Assembly (NCBI RefSeq): GCF_000196495.1
Contig: NC_011311.1
Location: forward strand, 19,541-83,540
Source of the DNA: Aliivibrio salmonicida LFI1238
Lineage (GTDB): Bacteria; Pseudomonadota; Gammaproteobacteria; Enterobacterales; Vibrionaceae
Direction of reading: 5' to 3'
DNA: 64,000 nucleotides
A program made the position numbers and the translations under genes. Under the pieces are notes generated by a model. The model did no database searches and was not told the origin of the DNA. It worked only from the letters and a program-made list of their open reading frames with translations. The first letter of the stretch is position 1. The number at the start of each line of letters is the position of its first letter. Positions 16,744-26,190 of the stretch are shown here, one piece after another.

Positions 16744-19008
16744 ATGAGTAAAGAGATAGAATTTACGTTTACGGTGTTTGGCACAGCCCATGAGTTTCGT
16801 GTCGAGAGTTTTCATGTGGTTGAAGAGTTGTCTCGCCCTTTTCGCGTCACTTTGTCATTACTTTCACTTGATGCGGATATCGCGTTTGATGGATTAAGTC
16901 GAAAACCTGCTTTATTGACTCTGATGGGTCAGGGGATGGGGAATAGTCGTCAATTTCATGGTGTTGTGAATGAGGTGCGTTACTTAGGGGTTGGTCGTCG
17001 ATTTTCCCGTTATCAAATCACCCTCTCCCCTCAATTATGGTTTCTAACTCAGCGTCAAGATTGTCGGATATTTCAAGATAAATCTGTAATTGATATTGTC
17101 ACTGAGGTGCTTGATGGCGGGGCTGTGACCGATTATCGTTTTGAGCTTTCTGCCGCCTACCCTCCTCAAGAATACGTGCTTCAGTATCGTGAAACGGACA
17201 GCCATTTTGTTCAACGTTTATTGGCTGAGCAGGGATTATGGTATTACTTTGAGCATAGTGAAAGTAATCATACGCTAGTGATTGTCGATAAAAATGATGC
17301 AATACCTGAAATTATCAGCTCACCAGAAAATGCTTCTTATATGGGACCATTCGTGTATCAATCTGAGGGGGGCGGAAATGCAGATCGGGAGCACGTCTTT
17401 GAGTTAAGCACTTATCATCGGGTTCGTACCGGTCACGTGACTCAAACCGATTATAACTACGAGCAACCCCGTATTCCTCTGCAAGTGGAGCAACAAAGGG
17501 ATCGAGATACTGATTTGGCGTTTTTTGATTACCCAGGTCGTTACGCTGAAGCCTCTCAAGGTCAGTTACAAGCGGTTTCTCTTTTAGCGGATAATCATCT
17601 TGAAAGTCATCAAATAGAAGCGGAAAGCAGCATTATGCGCTTAACGGCAGGCTATAGCTTCGAGTTGATAAGACACTCAAGAAAAGCCATAAATAGAGAT
17701 TATACGTTACTGTCAGTAAGCCACTCTGGTCATAACCCACAAGTGCATGAAGAAGAGTCCAGCGGTCTACCGACCACTTATCAGAACCAGTTTATTTGTT
17801 TGCCACGAGACGTTGAGTTCCGCTCCCCTACACTCTCCGCTCCTGTGGTTGACGGACCTCAAACGGCTGTCGTTGTCGGGCCGGCAGGGGAAGAGATTTA
17901 CACCGATAAACTCGGACGCATTAAAGTGCAGTTTCATTGGGATCGTTATGGAAATAATGATGAGTATGCAGGGTGTTGGCTTCGTGTGTGTCAATCAATG
18001 GCGGGGCCTACTTGGGGCGCGGTCTATTTACCGAGAATAGGACACGAAGTGGTCGTGACCTTTTTAGATGGGGATCCTGATAGACCATTAGTGACTGGTA
18101 CGGTATATAACGGAGTGAATACCCCGCCCTACCCATTACCTGAGAACAAAACTAAAACGGTGTTTCGTACCCAAACTCACAAGGGTGAGGGCTACAATGA
18201 AATGTCGTTTGAAGACGAAGCCAATCAAGAGCAAGTTTATTTTCATGCTCAAAAAGACATGAGATCCAAGGTTCTTAATAACCGATTCAGAACCATAGGG
18301 AATGATGAAGCGCTAACCGTTGGACGTAATCAAGAAAATACCATCAAGCAAGACAGAAAAGAAACCATTGAAGGTAATAAAATTTCAATCACTAAGCAAA
18401 CGTTCACGGAAACGATTGAGCAAGATGTCAAGGTCAGCTACAACGCTAATATGGAAAAGAACGTTGTTGCTAAACAAACGTTAGAGGTTCATGGGGATCG
18501 TAATAGTACGGTGGGAAAAAATGATGAACTGACTATTTCTGGTGATAAAAGCACGATCACTATGGGGGCAAGAAGCAGTGACATTAGCGCTGACGATACG
18601 TTAACTGTTGGCAAACTCTTAACAGTAGAGGTCGGAAGCAATGCCTCCATGAAATCCGATGGTGAGTATACGATTATTAGTGCGGATGAAATTAACGCGA
18701 CAGTAGGCAGTTCCGGTTTCATTTTAAAAAATAACGGCACCATCACTTTGTATGGCTCAAATATTACGATTGATGGCTCAGGCTCGGTCGCCTTAGTTGG
18801 GGGGAGTGTTGCGATTAACCCTGGCGCGGCGGCCAGTCAAAGTAGCAGTGTGAGCGTTAACCCTCCTCGTACTTTTTCAATGTCGCCATTGGCATCAACC
18901 AAGCCTGTGATGAATTCTTCGGTGTACAGTGAAATGGTTCAAGAAGGCTCAATTATTAAAGAGCTATGTCAATGCGGTCAGGGGGATATATGCAAACTGC
19001 ACAGTTAA
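16744..19008 (+). CDS. vgrG: VgrG (TssI), type VI secretion spike
   Basis: A 754-residue spike protein, the normal length for a VgrG without an effector extension. It has the gp27-like part, YVLQYRETDSHFVQRLLAEQGLWYYFEH, and the gp5 OB-fold DKLGRIKVQFHWDRYG. The needle begins GCWLRVCQSMAGPTWGA and continues into repetitive strands. The C-terminus ends with a Cys-rich CQCGQGDICKLHS, which may dock a cargo adaptor or PAAR. The following gene encodes such an adaptor. Confidence 0.95.
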   Translation: MSKEIEFTFTVFGTAHEFRVESFHVVEELSRPFRVTLSLLSLDADIAFDGLSRKPALLTLMGQGMGNSRQFHGVVNEVRYLGVGRRFSRYQITLSPQLWFLTQRQDCRIFQDKSVIDIVTEVLDGGAVTDYRFELSAAYPPQEYVLQYRETDSHFVQRLLAEQGLWYYFEHSESNHTLVIVDKNDAIPEIISSPENASYMGPFVYQSEGGGNADREHVFELSTYHRVRTGHVTQTDYNYEQPRIPLQVEQQRDRDTDLAFFDYPGRYAEASQGQLQAVSLLADNHLESHQIEAESSIMRLTAGYSFELIRHSRKAINRDYTLLSVSHSGHNPQVHEEESSGLPTTYQNQFICLPRDVEFRSPTLSAPVVDGPQTAVVVGPAGEEIYTDKLGRIKVQFHWDRYGNNDEYAGCWLRVCQSMAGPTWGAVYLPRIGHEVVVTFLDGDPDRPLVTGTVYNGVNTPPYPLPENKTKTVFRTQTHKGEGYNEMSFEDEANQEQVYFHAQKDMRSKVLNNRFRTIGNDEALTVGRNQENTIKQDRKETIEGNKISITKQTFTETIEQDVKVSYNANMEKNVVAKQTLEVHGDRNSTVGKNDELTISGDKSTITMGARSSDISADDTLTVGKLLTVEVGSNASMKSDGEYTIISADEINATVGSSGFILKNNGTITLYGSNITIDGSGSVALVGGSVAINPGAAASQSSSVSVNPPRTFSMSPLASTKPVMNSSVYSEMVQEGSIIKELCQCGQGDICKLHS

Positions 19009-19583
19009 ACAAACAATGGCGAGTTAATGGCATTGAAGTCCCTGTCTTTGGAGAGGAAGAGATCCTTTATGCGGTTATTGAACCCGAATTATGGCCTGAG
19101 TGGAACGTCGAATTAAGCCCTCATACCCATGAGCTAGAAATCGTTAATTTATTTAATGCAACCCCATTTAGTGTGATAAAAAATGGGCCCGTTGTTATTA
19201 ACATAACGAGCGCTCAAGTCTTGTTGAATATCTGTATAAAAAAAATGAGTACCACCCATTGCGGTGCATTATTTCATACGGCAAGCACAACAAGTTGCAG
19301 TCAGTTAATGTACTCCCTACGTAATGCGTTAGTCGTTAAAAAAGGCGTTGGTGATCTCTTTCTTCGATATTACGATCCGAGAGGATTATTGCCACTAGTC
19401 GCCTCCCTCTCAGATGAAGAGCGTCGTGATTATTTTTCTCCTATCAATAAAATAACGTGGTTTAACAAGAGGTGGTTAAGTGTTTCTGTATTGGCACCTA
19501 TTTCGGCCCCGTTTTCCGATTATCAATGGAATATGACCGAACTGCATCTTGCGTCGATGACATCCATTTCAACTCAGTGGTAA
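18990..19583 (+). CDS. DUF4123-like T6SS adaptor
   Basis: A protein of about 197 residues that matches DUF4123 adaptors (Tap/VasW type) in features: an N-terminal LYAVIEPELW strand, a GPVVINI segment, and the diagnostic LFLRYYDPRGLLPLV motif. These adaptors load a specific effector onto the VgrG tip before firing. I prefer ATG 18990, after an AGGGGG ribosome site, over an ATG at 18966 that overlaps vgrG further. The start overlaps the vgrG end by about 19 bp. The next gene, 15 bp downstream, is the probable cargo. Confidence 0.75.
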   Translation: MQTAQLNKQWRVNGIEVPVFGEEEILYAVIEPELWPEWNVELSPHTHELEIVNLFNATPFSVIKNGPVVINITSAQVLLNICIKKMSTTHCGALFHTASTTSCSQLMYSLRNALVVKKGVGDLFLRYYDPRGLLPLVASLSDEERRDYFSPINKITWFNKRWLSVSVLAPISAPFSDYQWNMTELHLASMTSISTQW

Positions 19584-19598
19584 AGGAGTAATCACACC

Positions 19599-22043
19599 AT
19601 GAATCCATCTTATATTGTTCAACGTGGCGATACGTTGCTTAACATTGCGATTAATAATGACGTTGCTTTTACCACCCTGCTTAAGTTAAACCCACAATAT
19701 CAGCCCAATCCTGATTTAATTCATGTGGGTGATAGCGTTCGCCTTCCTGAAGTTCTGAACGATGAGGTGGTAAAACAGGGGTATCTTATTGAGCCCGTGC
19801 GCCCTCGTCCTGTATCAGATACCTGTACATTGATGTCTCCACCAGTGTGTCAACCAAAGGAGGTGCATGACATCTTATTTGTGACAGGCGAGCATAAAAC
19901 GGATTTTTACTGTGTGGGAGAGAAGGCGCATCAATTTGTAAAAGAAGAAGTTAAGGAGACGGATAAGCTGATTAAAGGTTATGTCGAACTTCTTAATGCA
20001 ACACCTAATGAAGAAAGTGCAACAAAAGAGCAAGTGGCATTACATGCAAAAAAAAGACAAGCGTGGTTAGAGGCGGCGAGTTATGCAGGAGCTATCCACT
20101 TATCTGAGTCAAGTCTTGATAGGCAAAGTCAAAGAAATGAAGCAAGAAGACAAACAAACGAGAAAAACAATGAAAATGCGGAATTTATAGAAACACAAAT
20201 TTCCGAGCTTAAAAAGGCAAAGGCGTTTGTGACTAATTACGATGAGAATGGTTTTTATGTCGATAACGTTTCTGTTGGTGCATTAAGATCAGAAGCGCTT
20301 GTGCGTATTGATACCGACCTAGGTTTATTACGTCAGCAACAACTGATCATCGTACAAAAAAGTGCAGAGAAAGCGCAAAGTAAACCATCACCAATAAAAC
20401 CAAATAATCAGTCAGTCAATCATGCAAATATAAAAGGAAAAAATAAGTTAAAGCGTCATTCAATTGAAGTTTTTTCGGTGCTTGAGAATAAATATATTTA
20501 TATTCGTGCTGATTTTTTTGACCGAGAACGAGAGCACTGGCGTCAGCTACCAGATAGAACCAATACCAGACAAGCGTTCATTGATAATAATAAAAAAGGC
20601 GTCATGAAAGCCGTCGTAAAAGACATTAGTGCTGATATAAGAAGTAATATAAAAGAGGGTCCATTAAAAAATCAGATCGCGAAATGGGATGCAAAAGGAT
20701 GGAATTGGCTTGAATCCAAGAAGGAATATAACTTATGGGGAGAAGGGGATAACACCAAAATAGCCGTGAGTTATGAAGCACAATTACTTCGCTGGGGGGC
20801 GAATGCCGCAGCGACCATCGATAAAACTGGGATTGCTATTGGTGGAGATGCGTCGGTTTCTCTTGCAGAGGCTTCGGTAAAAATAGAAGGCTTCTTACCT
20901 TATAAAGGGGGCTACGCAGCTAAGTTAACGTATACCGATGCAAATAAAAAAACCGCCACCTATGCTTTTGGGTGTTTTAGGCTCAAAGGTGAAATGCAAT
21001 TAAGTGCCTTTGCTGGCGGAATGGTGAGTGCTGGTGCTTCTGCTGGAAAAATACCTCAAGGGGATGGCAGTATTGGTGCCATGTACAGCCCTAATGTTGC
21101 TATAGCGACCTCAAATAGTAGCGGTCAGGTAGGCCTTAAAGTGGGTGGTTTTGCAGGAATGCAGGTTGGCGGTAAAGTTACTGGCAGTGCGGAATGGCAA
21201 GCCCCACCGAATGTGAAAGAGAGCACTCACATTGATTTTCAAAAATTAGCTGAAATTTCAGGAGAAGGAAACATCGCTGGCGGTCTTGGTGCTGGTGTCG
21301 ATTTTCAATTAGCTTTTAGGGAAGGGGCTTTTTACTTTGCGTGCTCAGGACGTTTGGTATGTGGTCCTGGAGGGAGTGGCAGCTTTGCTTCTTTGATTAA
21401 CTTAGAGCAGTTGTGGGAGCTGGCGAAAGTGATCCTTCAAGGACTTCAATGGGTAGGGTATCGATTACTTGAAAATATAGATGAAGAGGCTTACAACTAT
21501 TTAATTAAGGCCAGTTATTTAGCGTTTACTTCTGAGTTGTTGTGTAAGGAGCCTATTCAAGCTCTTCAGTATGCTGTTAAATCAGGGGAGGAGGTAATTA
21601 TAGGCTTATGGGATGAAAGAAAGGAAACGATGGATCGACAAAAAGAGGCTGAAATTCTTTCTAAGCGTATCATTAGTGAAGAGGTGTTTAGTGGCGTTCC
21701 TTCGGATCAACTGTTGCCTGAAGTGGTAGGTATGATGCTCAATACCTTAGTGGAAGACTTTACTTTACGAAGCGAGGAATCACAAGAGACTGCTATTTGT
21801 TACTTATTAAAGAAAACCATTTACAGTTGGCGTAAGTTTGAAGAGATTTTATCTCGTATGAACGATTTTGGTACGAGAGAAGCAGGCTATGAAAAATTAT
21901 TCGCTAATTTAAAACGTATAAATACGGTCTTAGATGGTGAGCAGCAAAGGGAATTTAATGGCTGGGTTTATCGTTTAGCAAAAGCGAAAAAACAGTCAGA
22001 GTTAATGTCCATGCCATTTACTCCAAAAGCTGAAATAAGTTGA
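19599..22043 (+). CDS. LysM-domain T6SS effector candidate
   Basis: An 814-residue protein. It starts with a LysM domain (YIVQRGDTLLNIA, then LIHVGDSVRLP). A helical, charged middle follows (residues 100-270). From about residue 400 there is a Gly/Ala-rich region with repeated strands (AFAGGMVSAGASAGK, VGGFAGMQVGGKVTG), then a helical C-terminus. I do not recognise the toxic domain; the Gly-rich part resembles membrane-active proteins, but this is not proof. It is 15 bp after the adaptor gene, so it is probably the cargo of this VgrG. The convergent lipoprotein gene at 22121-23188 is the likely immunity gene. Confidence 0.65.
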   Translation: MNPSYIVQRGDTLLNIAINNDVAFTTLLKLNPQYQPNPDLIHVGDSVRLPEVLNDEVVKQGYLIEPVRPRPVSDTCTLMSPPVCQPKEVHDILFVTGEHKTDFYCVGEKAHQFVKEEVKETDKLIKGYVELLNATPNEESATKEQVALHAKKRQAWLEAASYAGAIHLSESSLDRQSQRNEARRQTNEKNNENAEFIETQISELKKAKAFVTNYDENGFYVDNVSVGALRSEALVRIDTDLGLLRQQQLIIVQKSAEKAQSKPSPIKPNNQSVNHANIKGKNKLKRHSIEVFSVLENKYIYIRADFFDREREHWRQLPDRTNTRQAFIDNNKKGVMKAVVKDISADIRSNIKEGPLKNQIAKWDAKGWNWLESKKEYNLWGEGDNTKIAVSYEAQLLRWGANAAATIDKTGIAIGGDASVSLAEASVKIEGFLPYKGGYAAKLTYTDANKKTATYAFGCFRLKGEMQLSAFAGGMVSAGASAGKIPQGDGSIGAMYSPNVAIATSNSSGQVGLKVGGFAGMQVGGKVTGSAEWQAPPNVKESTHIDFQKLAEISGEGNIAGGLGAGVDFQLAFREGAFYFACSGRLVCGPGGSGSFASLINLEQLWELAKVILQGLQWVGYRLLENIDEEAYNYLIKASYLAFTSELLCKEPIQALQYAVKSGEEVIIGLWDERKETMDRQKEAEILSKRIISEEVFSGVPSDQLLPEVVGMMLNTLVEDFTLRSEESQETAICYLLKKTIYSWRKFEEILSRMNDFGTREAGYEKLFANLKRINTVLDGEQQREFNGWVYRLAKAKKQSELMSMPFTPKAEIS

Positions 22044-22086
22044 TGATTGTTAGGTAGTGGAAAGAAAGCAGTTACTTAATAAAGAT

Positions 22087-22108
22087 ATGCCCCTAAAGCT
22101 AGGGGCAT
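22087..22108. terminator. Bidirectional terminator
   Basis: ATGCCCCTA and TAGGGGCAT pair perfectly around AAGC between the convergent effector and lipoprotein genes. Confidence 0.8.
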
Positions 22109-22120
22109 CAATATTAAAGG

Positions 22121-23188
22121 TTAATTACGAGAGGTCTCAGGCGTTTCTTTTTGAAGAGAGCAGCGAAAACTATTACTTGAATAATATCTATCTACTTCGA
22201 TATTCTTCGGGATTCTGGCAAAAGTCATCGTGGCTCCTCCCGCATCTCGCATTATTTTTTCTTTTCCTGTTTTTGGACCTCGTGGATTGTGCTCTGGTGA
22301 TTCTTGGTAATAGGTTGGTGAATACCAATCATTCACCCACTCACTGATATTATTACTCATACCATACACCCCTAATGGGTTGGCTGGCCAGCGGCCAATA
22401 TAAGCTTCTCTTTCTGTGCTGGAATTGGCTTCTTCATCGGTATAATTAACACGATAGCCTGTTGAAGGGTTGTTATAACCAGAACCAAGAAGTTGTCGAT
22501 AACCATTATTGGTCGCGTAATAACGCTTTTCACCTCGATTACGAGCTGCATATTCCCATTGTGCTTCGCTCGGTAAGTCAAAAGGCAGCGCCGTAAGATT
22601 ACTTAACCATTGGCAGTAATTTTTAGCCTCATGCCAATTTATTGTTCTAGCCGCTTGATTTTTCCTATATTGAATGACTTTTTTATACCTATCTGAATGT
22701 CGCTTTATGATACCCCCATCAGCCATGTTATCAGCGGCGACAGGTAATCCGTTAATCTGTCGCATCCACTCCATATCCATAAAACTGGTTTCATAAGAAG
22801 ACATAGAGTAAGAATCAAGCGTTACTTTGTGTATATTATTAGCACCTGTGGTTGTGCTTGATGGGGAAGCAAAACATTGTGAATCTGGTGCCCAATCTAT
22901 TCGATTGATTGTCCCACTTGGAATTTCACAAGGAGCTCTAAAATCCCCCATTTCAAAACTTCCGCCTTTTACAAAGACTAAATTTTCAATAGCACGAATT
23001 GCAGTATTTAATGTATGTTGTTTCAATTCATTTGATGCATCAGGGTACAATTTCTTGATGTTCGTAATGATGGTATCAATCTGTTGTTTTGATACCGTTT
23101 CACTTGATGCGCTGATAGAGGAATTCGCATCGTTGCAGCCGCTTAATAATGGCAGTAAACAAGCCAATCCTAACCATTTTTTTTTCAT
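22121..23188 (-). CDS. Lipoprotein with formylglycine-generating-enzyme-like (SUMF1) domain
   Basis: A 355-residue protein. The N-terminus is a lipoprotein signal with lipobox LLSGC. The FGE-sulfatase domain follows: VKGGSFEMGDF, FMDMEWMRQINGLPV, AKNYCQWLSNLTALPFDLPSEAQWEYAAR, GVYGMSNNISEWVNDWY, and FRCSLQ at the end. Most family members lack real FGE chemistry and serve as binding modules. Sitting convergent to a T6SS effector, with a periplasm-facing anchor, it may be an immunity protein. That is an inference from position; a separate surface role is possible. Confidence 0.75.
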   Translation of the reverse strand: MKKKWLGLACLLPLLSGCNDANSSISASSETVSKQQIDTIITNIKKLYPDASNELKQHTLNTAIRAIENLVFVKGGSFEMGDFRAPCEIPSGTINRIDWAPDSQCFASPSSTTTGANNIHKVTLDSYSMSSYETSFMDMEWMRQINGLPVAADNMADGGIIKRHSDRYKKVIQYRKNQAARTINWHEAKNYCQWLSNLTALPFDLPSEAQWEYAARNRGEKRYYATNNGYRQLLGSGYNNPSTGYRVNYTDEEANSSTEREAYIGRWPANPLGVYGMSNNISEWVNDWYSPTYYQESPEHNPRGPKTGKEKIMRDAGGATMTFARIPKNIEVDRYYSSNSFRCSLQKETPETSRN

Positions 23189-23322
23189 AATTCTTCCTTA
23201 TAATTTTATGTTTTTATTTTAAGCTATTTGAGTTTGAATTGCAGGAAGTAATCTGTGAGGTTTGTTCTGTATTGATACCTGTCTGTATCAAACAGTACTA
23301 TTGTTAGATATTCCTTCTCTAT

Positions 23323-23357
23323 TAAAATAAAGTTTCACACTGTGAAACTTTATTTTA
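23323..23357. promoter_or_regulatory. Palindromic parS candidate upstream of parA
   Basis: A perfect 17-bp-arm palindrome has a single central C and the core TTTCACACTGTGAAA. The same core occurs at 25693-25727, just after parB. It resembles the Vibrio chromosome II parS2 pattern (TTTACA-N-TGTAAA). Two copies flanking parAB point to centromere sites, an operator, or both. Confidence 0.7.
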
Positions 23358-23495
23358 CTCATGCAAAATCCCTATTCTACCCCTCAGCGATCCCAACAAA
23401 AAATAATTTAATTTAAAAACCTAGACACTCCCATTGAATGTGAGACAATAAGCTCAATTGCATGGGAGATCGTCATTTTTGAAGGATATTTAATA

Positions 23496-24692
23496 ATGAA
23501 TCAACAAGACACACTTACTACTATTCGCTCTTTAGCTAATGTATCTAAGCGTATATCGATAGCAGAAACAGAGCTTAAGCTTACTGGTGATGCACCAAAT
23601 CAATTGTATTATCGTACTTATAACTTAAATGAAGCGTGTGAAGCATGTAGAAATGTTGATCATCGGAAATTAAAGGAAGTATTAGTTGAATTGGGGTATA
23701 ACCCAAAATTCTGCTTCCCAATTGATTCTTTATTATTAGAAAAAATAAGAAATAAATTATTACCTGAGCGTAGCAAAAAACGTTCAACAAAGGCTGTTGT
23801 GTATGCTTTTTCCAACTTTAAAGGTGGAACTTGCAAAACAACTAGTTGTGTTACTTTAGCTACTGGTTTATGTACTGAAATATTTGATAGAGAGTTAAGG
23901 GTAGGAGTTATTGATTTAGATCCTCAAGGTTCTAGTACTACTTTCTTACGTCCAAATATAACCGACGATGATTATTCTATTGGTGAAATATTAAAGCAAG
24001 AGTATGAACTTGAAGAAGGTGAGACTCTTGCTAGATTTGTTAATGAATGTTTTCTTGACACTCAAATTCCTAACTTACGTATTTTACCGGCGAGGCCGAT
24101 GGATAGAAGTTATGAAGCTCAAGTACTTCGGGAACAATTTAATGCAGAACAAACAAAAAAGCACTACGCTCCTCATTTGGAGTTAAAAAAAATTATTGAT
24201 GCTGTGAGTGAGCAGTTTGATGTAATTATGATCGATTGCTCACCTAACTTCGGAACATCAGTTATTGCGGCACATTATGTTGCAACCTCTTTAATTATAC
24301 CTGTTCGACCATCTGAGTTAGATAAAGATTCTAGCGTAAAATATTTTGAATTTTTAGAAGATATTTACAGCACTGTACTGTGTGGATTTGATCATAATGG
24401 TTATGATCATATTAATGTATTACCGACGGCTGTGAATGAAAATTCTTCAACAGAAATAACTATTGCATCGACATTACGCATTGGCGCAAATAACAACTGC
24501 TTCCAAGGTAATTTTTTACATTCAGAAGCAGTCTCTAACTTAAGTGCACGCCATCAAACTATTTTTGGTGAGAGTAAGTCCCAGTACAATGCCACTAAGA
24601 AAACATTGCAACGTGCTCAGTTATCAACCTATTCATTAATTGTTGCTCTTTATGAGCAAATTCAATCTACTGAATTCAAGCGAGAAGCATAA
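23496..24692 (+). CDS. parA: ParA partition ATPase
   Basis: A 398-residue Walker-type partition ATPase. The N-terminal 100 residues contain an HTH-like region (YNLNEACEACRNVDHRKLKEVLVELG) as in type Ia ParA proteins, which also repress their own operon. The deviant Walker A motif KGGTCKTT follows near residue 107, then GVIDLDPQGSSTTFLR and FDVIMIDCSPNFG. The size and layout match ParA2 of Vibrio chromosome II and P1 ParA. Its stop overlaps the parB start by one base. A palindrome at 23323-23357 upstream is the likely binding site. Confidence 0.93.
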   Translation: MNQQDTLTTIRSLANVSKRISIAETELKLTGDAPNQLYYRTYNLNEACEACRNVDHRKLKEVLVELGYNPKFCFPIDSLLLEKIRNKLLPERSKKRSTKAVVYAFSNFKGGTCKTTSCVTLATGLCTEIFDRELRVGVIDLDPQGSSTTFLRPNITDDDYSIGEILKQEYELEEGETLARFVNECFLDTQIPNLRILPARPMDRSYEAQVLREQFNAEQTKKHYAPHLELKKIIDAVSEQFDVIMIDCSPNFGTSVIAAHYVATSLIIPVRPSELDKDSSVKYFEFLEDIYSTVLCGFDHNGYDHINVLPTAVNENSSTEITIASTLRIGANNNCFQGNFLHSEAVSNLSARHQTIFGESKSQYNATKKTLQRAQLSTYSLIVALYEQIQSTEFKREA

Positions 24693-25699
24693 TGGCTAAA
24701 AAGAAAACTAAAACAAATGCTCAAATAGCGGAAGAAGCGGCTATGTTAGCGGGAGTCAGTACATCAACATACCAAAAATCTATTCAACATGTAGAAAAAC
24801 TCCAGCAAGCTTTTGAAGGTGGTAGGTCAAATCTGACTCTTACTTTTGGGGAAAGGAATGTTAAGTTTGAGCTTCGAACTCTTCCAAATGCAGTAATCGA
24901 AACTGAAACGATTGTATCTAAAGAAAACGAGCGTTCACAAAATTTTGTTTCACGTTTATCTGTTATTAAATTAACTCAGGCGATAGAAAAAGAAGGTCAA
25001 AAATATCCGGCCATTGGGCAGATAAGTGGTGAGTTAATTGAAATTCTAGATGGTTCCCAGCGTCGCTCTGCTTGTTATTATGCAGGCCATGATTTACTAG
25101 TATGGGTTACAAAAGAACAACTAGATAATGAAACTAAACGTACCACCTCTGTTACAGCAAATACATATAAACCATTATCTCTAATAGAGAAAGGTAAGCA
25201 GTACCAAAATTTGATAAATGAAGGGACTTATAATAATCCGACTCAACTTGCTACGGCTTTAGGTTTGAATCGAGGATTAGTCTCTGAGTGTTTAAAGGCT
25301 GCTTCATTACCTGATTGGCTTATTGATATTATTCCATCTCCGTCTGATTTAGGTCGCCCAACGATTATTAAACTATCAAAGTTTATCAATGAATTAGATG
25401 AGAATGAATTAAGTGAAGTAGTATTATTAGCTACTAACTTAAAAGAAAAAACAGAACAATTACGATTAAATGCAATTGATGCTGATAAAGTAAATGGTGA
25501 TGTTGTGCAAATGATTATGTCTATAAATAATAAAAAGTCTATCGTATCAAAAGTAGCATTCACGTCATTAACTGATGGCTCTAGAGCAAAAGCAATATTG
25601 GATAATGGAGATCTTATGCTTAATATCAAAAATGTTGGTGATGAATGTTTAGCTGAACTAAAAGATATATTAGCGAAGTATGGGTTGCCATCAATTTAA
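24692..25699 (+). CDS. parB: ParB centromere-binding protein
   Basis: A 335-residue protein translationally coupled to parA (TAATG overlap). It carries the ParB N-terminal nuclease-like region with the Arg patch in EILDGSQRRSACYYAG, a CTP-binding type motif in this family. The HTH part follows: TQLATALGLNRGLVSECLKAASLPDWL. The C-terminal segment probably dimerises. It should bind the palindromes flanking the operon and recruit ParA for plasmid segregation. Confidence 0.92.
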   Translation: MAKKKTKTNAQIAEEAAMLAGVSTSTYQKSIQHVEKLQQAFEGGRSNLTLTFGERNVKFELRTLPNAVIETETIVSKENERSQNFVSRLSVIKLTQAIEKEGQKYPAIGQISGELIEILDGSQRRSACYYAGHDLLVWVTKEQLDNETKRTTSVTANTYKPLSLIEKGKQYQNLINEGTYNNPTQLATALGLNRGLVSECLKAASLPDWLIDIIPSPSDLGRPTIIKLSKFINELDENELSEVVLLATNLKEKTEQLRLNAIDADKVNGDVVQMIMSINNKKSIVSKVAFTSLTDGSRAKAILDNGDLMLNIKNVGDECLAELKDILAKYGLPSI

Positions 25700-25727
25700 A
25701 ACTTTCACACTGTGAAAGTTTTAAATT
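25693..25727. promoter_or_regulatory. Palindromic parS candidate downstream of parB
   Basis: Perfect 17-bp arms have one central base and the core TTTCACACTGTGAAA. It overlaps the last codons and stop of parB. The outer arms differ from the upstream copy while keeping symmetry, so only the 15-bp core is the shared recognition element. Confidence 0.7.
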
Positions 25728-25851
25728 TCTAATAGACACATGAAGTTATCTAGCACTTAATCGAATGTGTTGGCGACAATTTAACAAAACGTATTAATTT
25801 ATTAAACTGTCGCCAATATAAGAGCTTTTTAATCATAACGTTCCTTATTTA

Positions 25852-26127
25852 CTACATTTTCAGTTTTTTTATTGTACTTTCAGCTTCTATAATCATGTAA
25901 TTTTCGACATACGAAACAAAGGTCGGAAAATTACTTATTGTTTTGGCATAACTATTTGCTAAATCACAAATAAGCTCATTTATGTCTGATTTAAATTGAG
26001 CTTCTAACATAAAATCATCAGAGTCTGTATCGTAATGATTTATTGTTGCCCAAAGTCGTATCATATTGTTGCTAAGAGTTATTGATGTACGATTATTTTT
26101 AACTGGATTATTAAATGTAAGCTTCAT
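25852..26127 (-). CDS. Small hypothetical protein
   Basis: A 91-residue protein of no recognised family. A strong AAGGAG ribosome site precedes ATG 26127, which supports a real gene. The N-terminus is strand-like (MKLTFNNPVKNNRTSITL), the rest helical (FKSDINELICDLANSYAKTI) and ends with a basic KKLKM. It lies between parB and a resolvase gene, on the opposite strand to parAB. Confidence 0.55.
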   Translation of the reverse strand: MKLTFNNPVKNNRTSITLSNNMIRLWATINHYDTDSDDFMLEAQFKSDINELICDLANSYAKTISNFPTFVSYVENYMIIEAESTIKKLKM

Positions 26128-26190
26128 AAGATCTCCTTAACCTCTTGAGTTAACATAAACTCAAGAAGAGCAAGAATCAAAGCTTTATGT

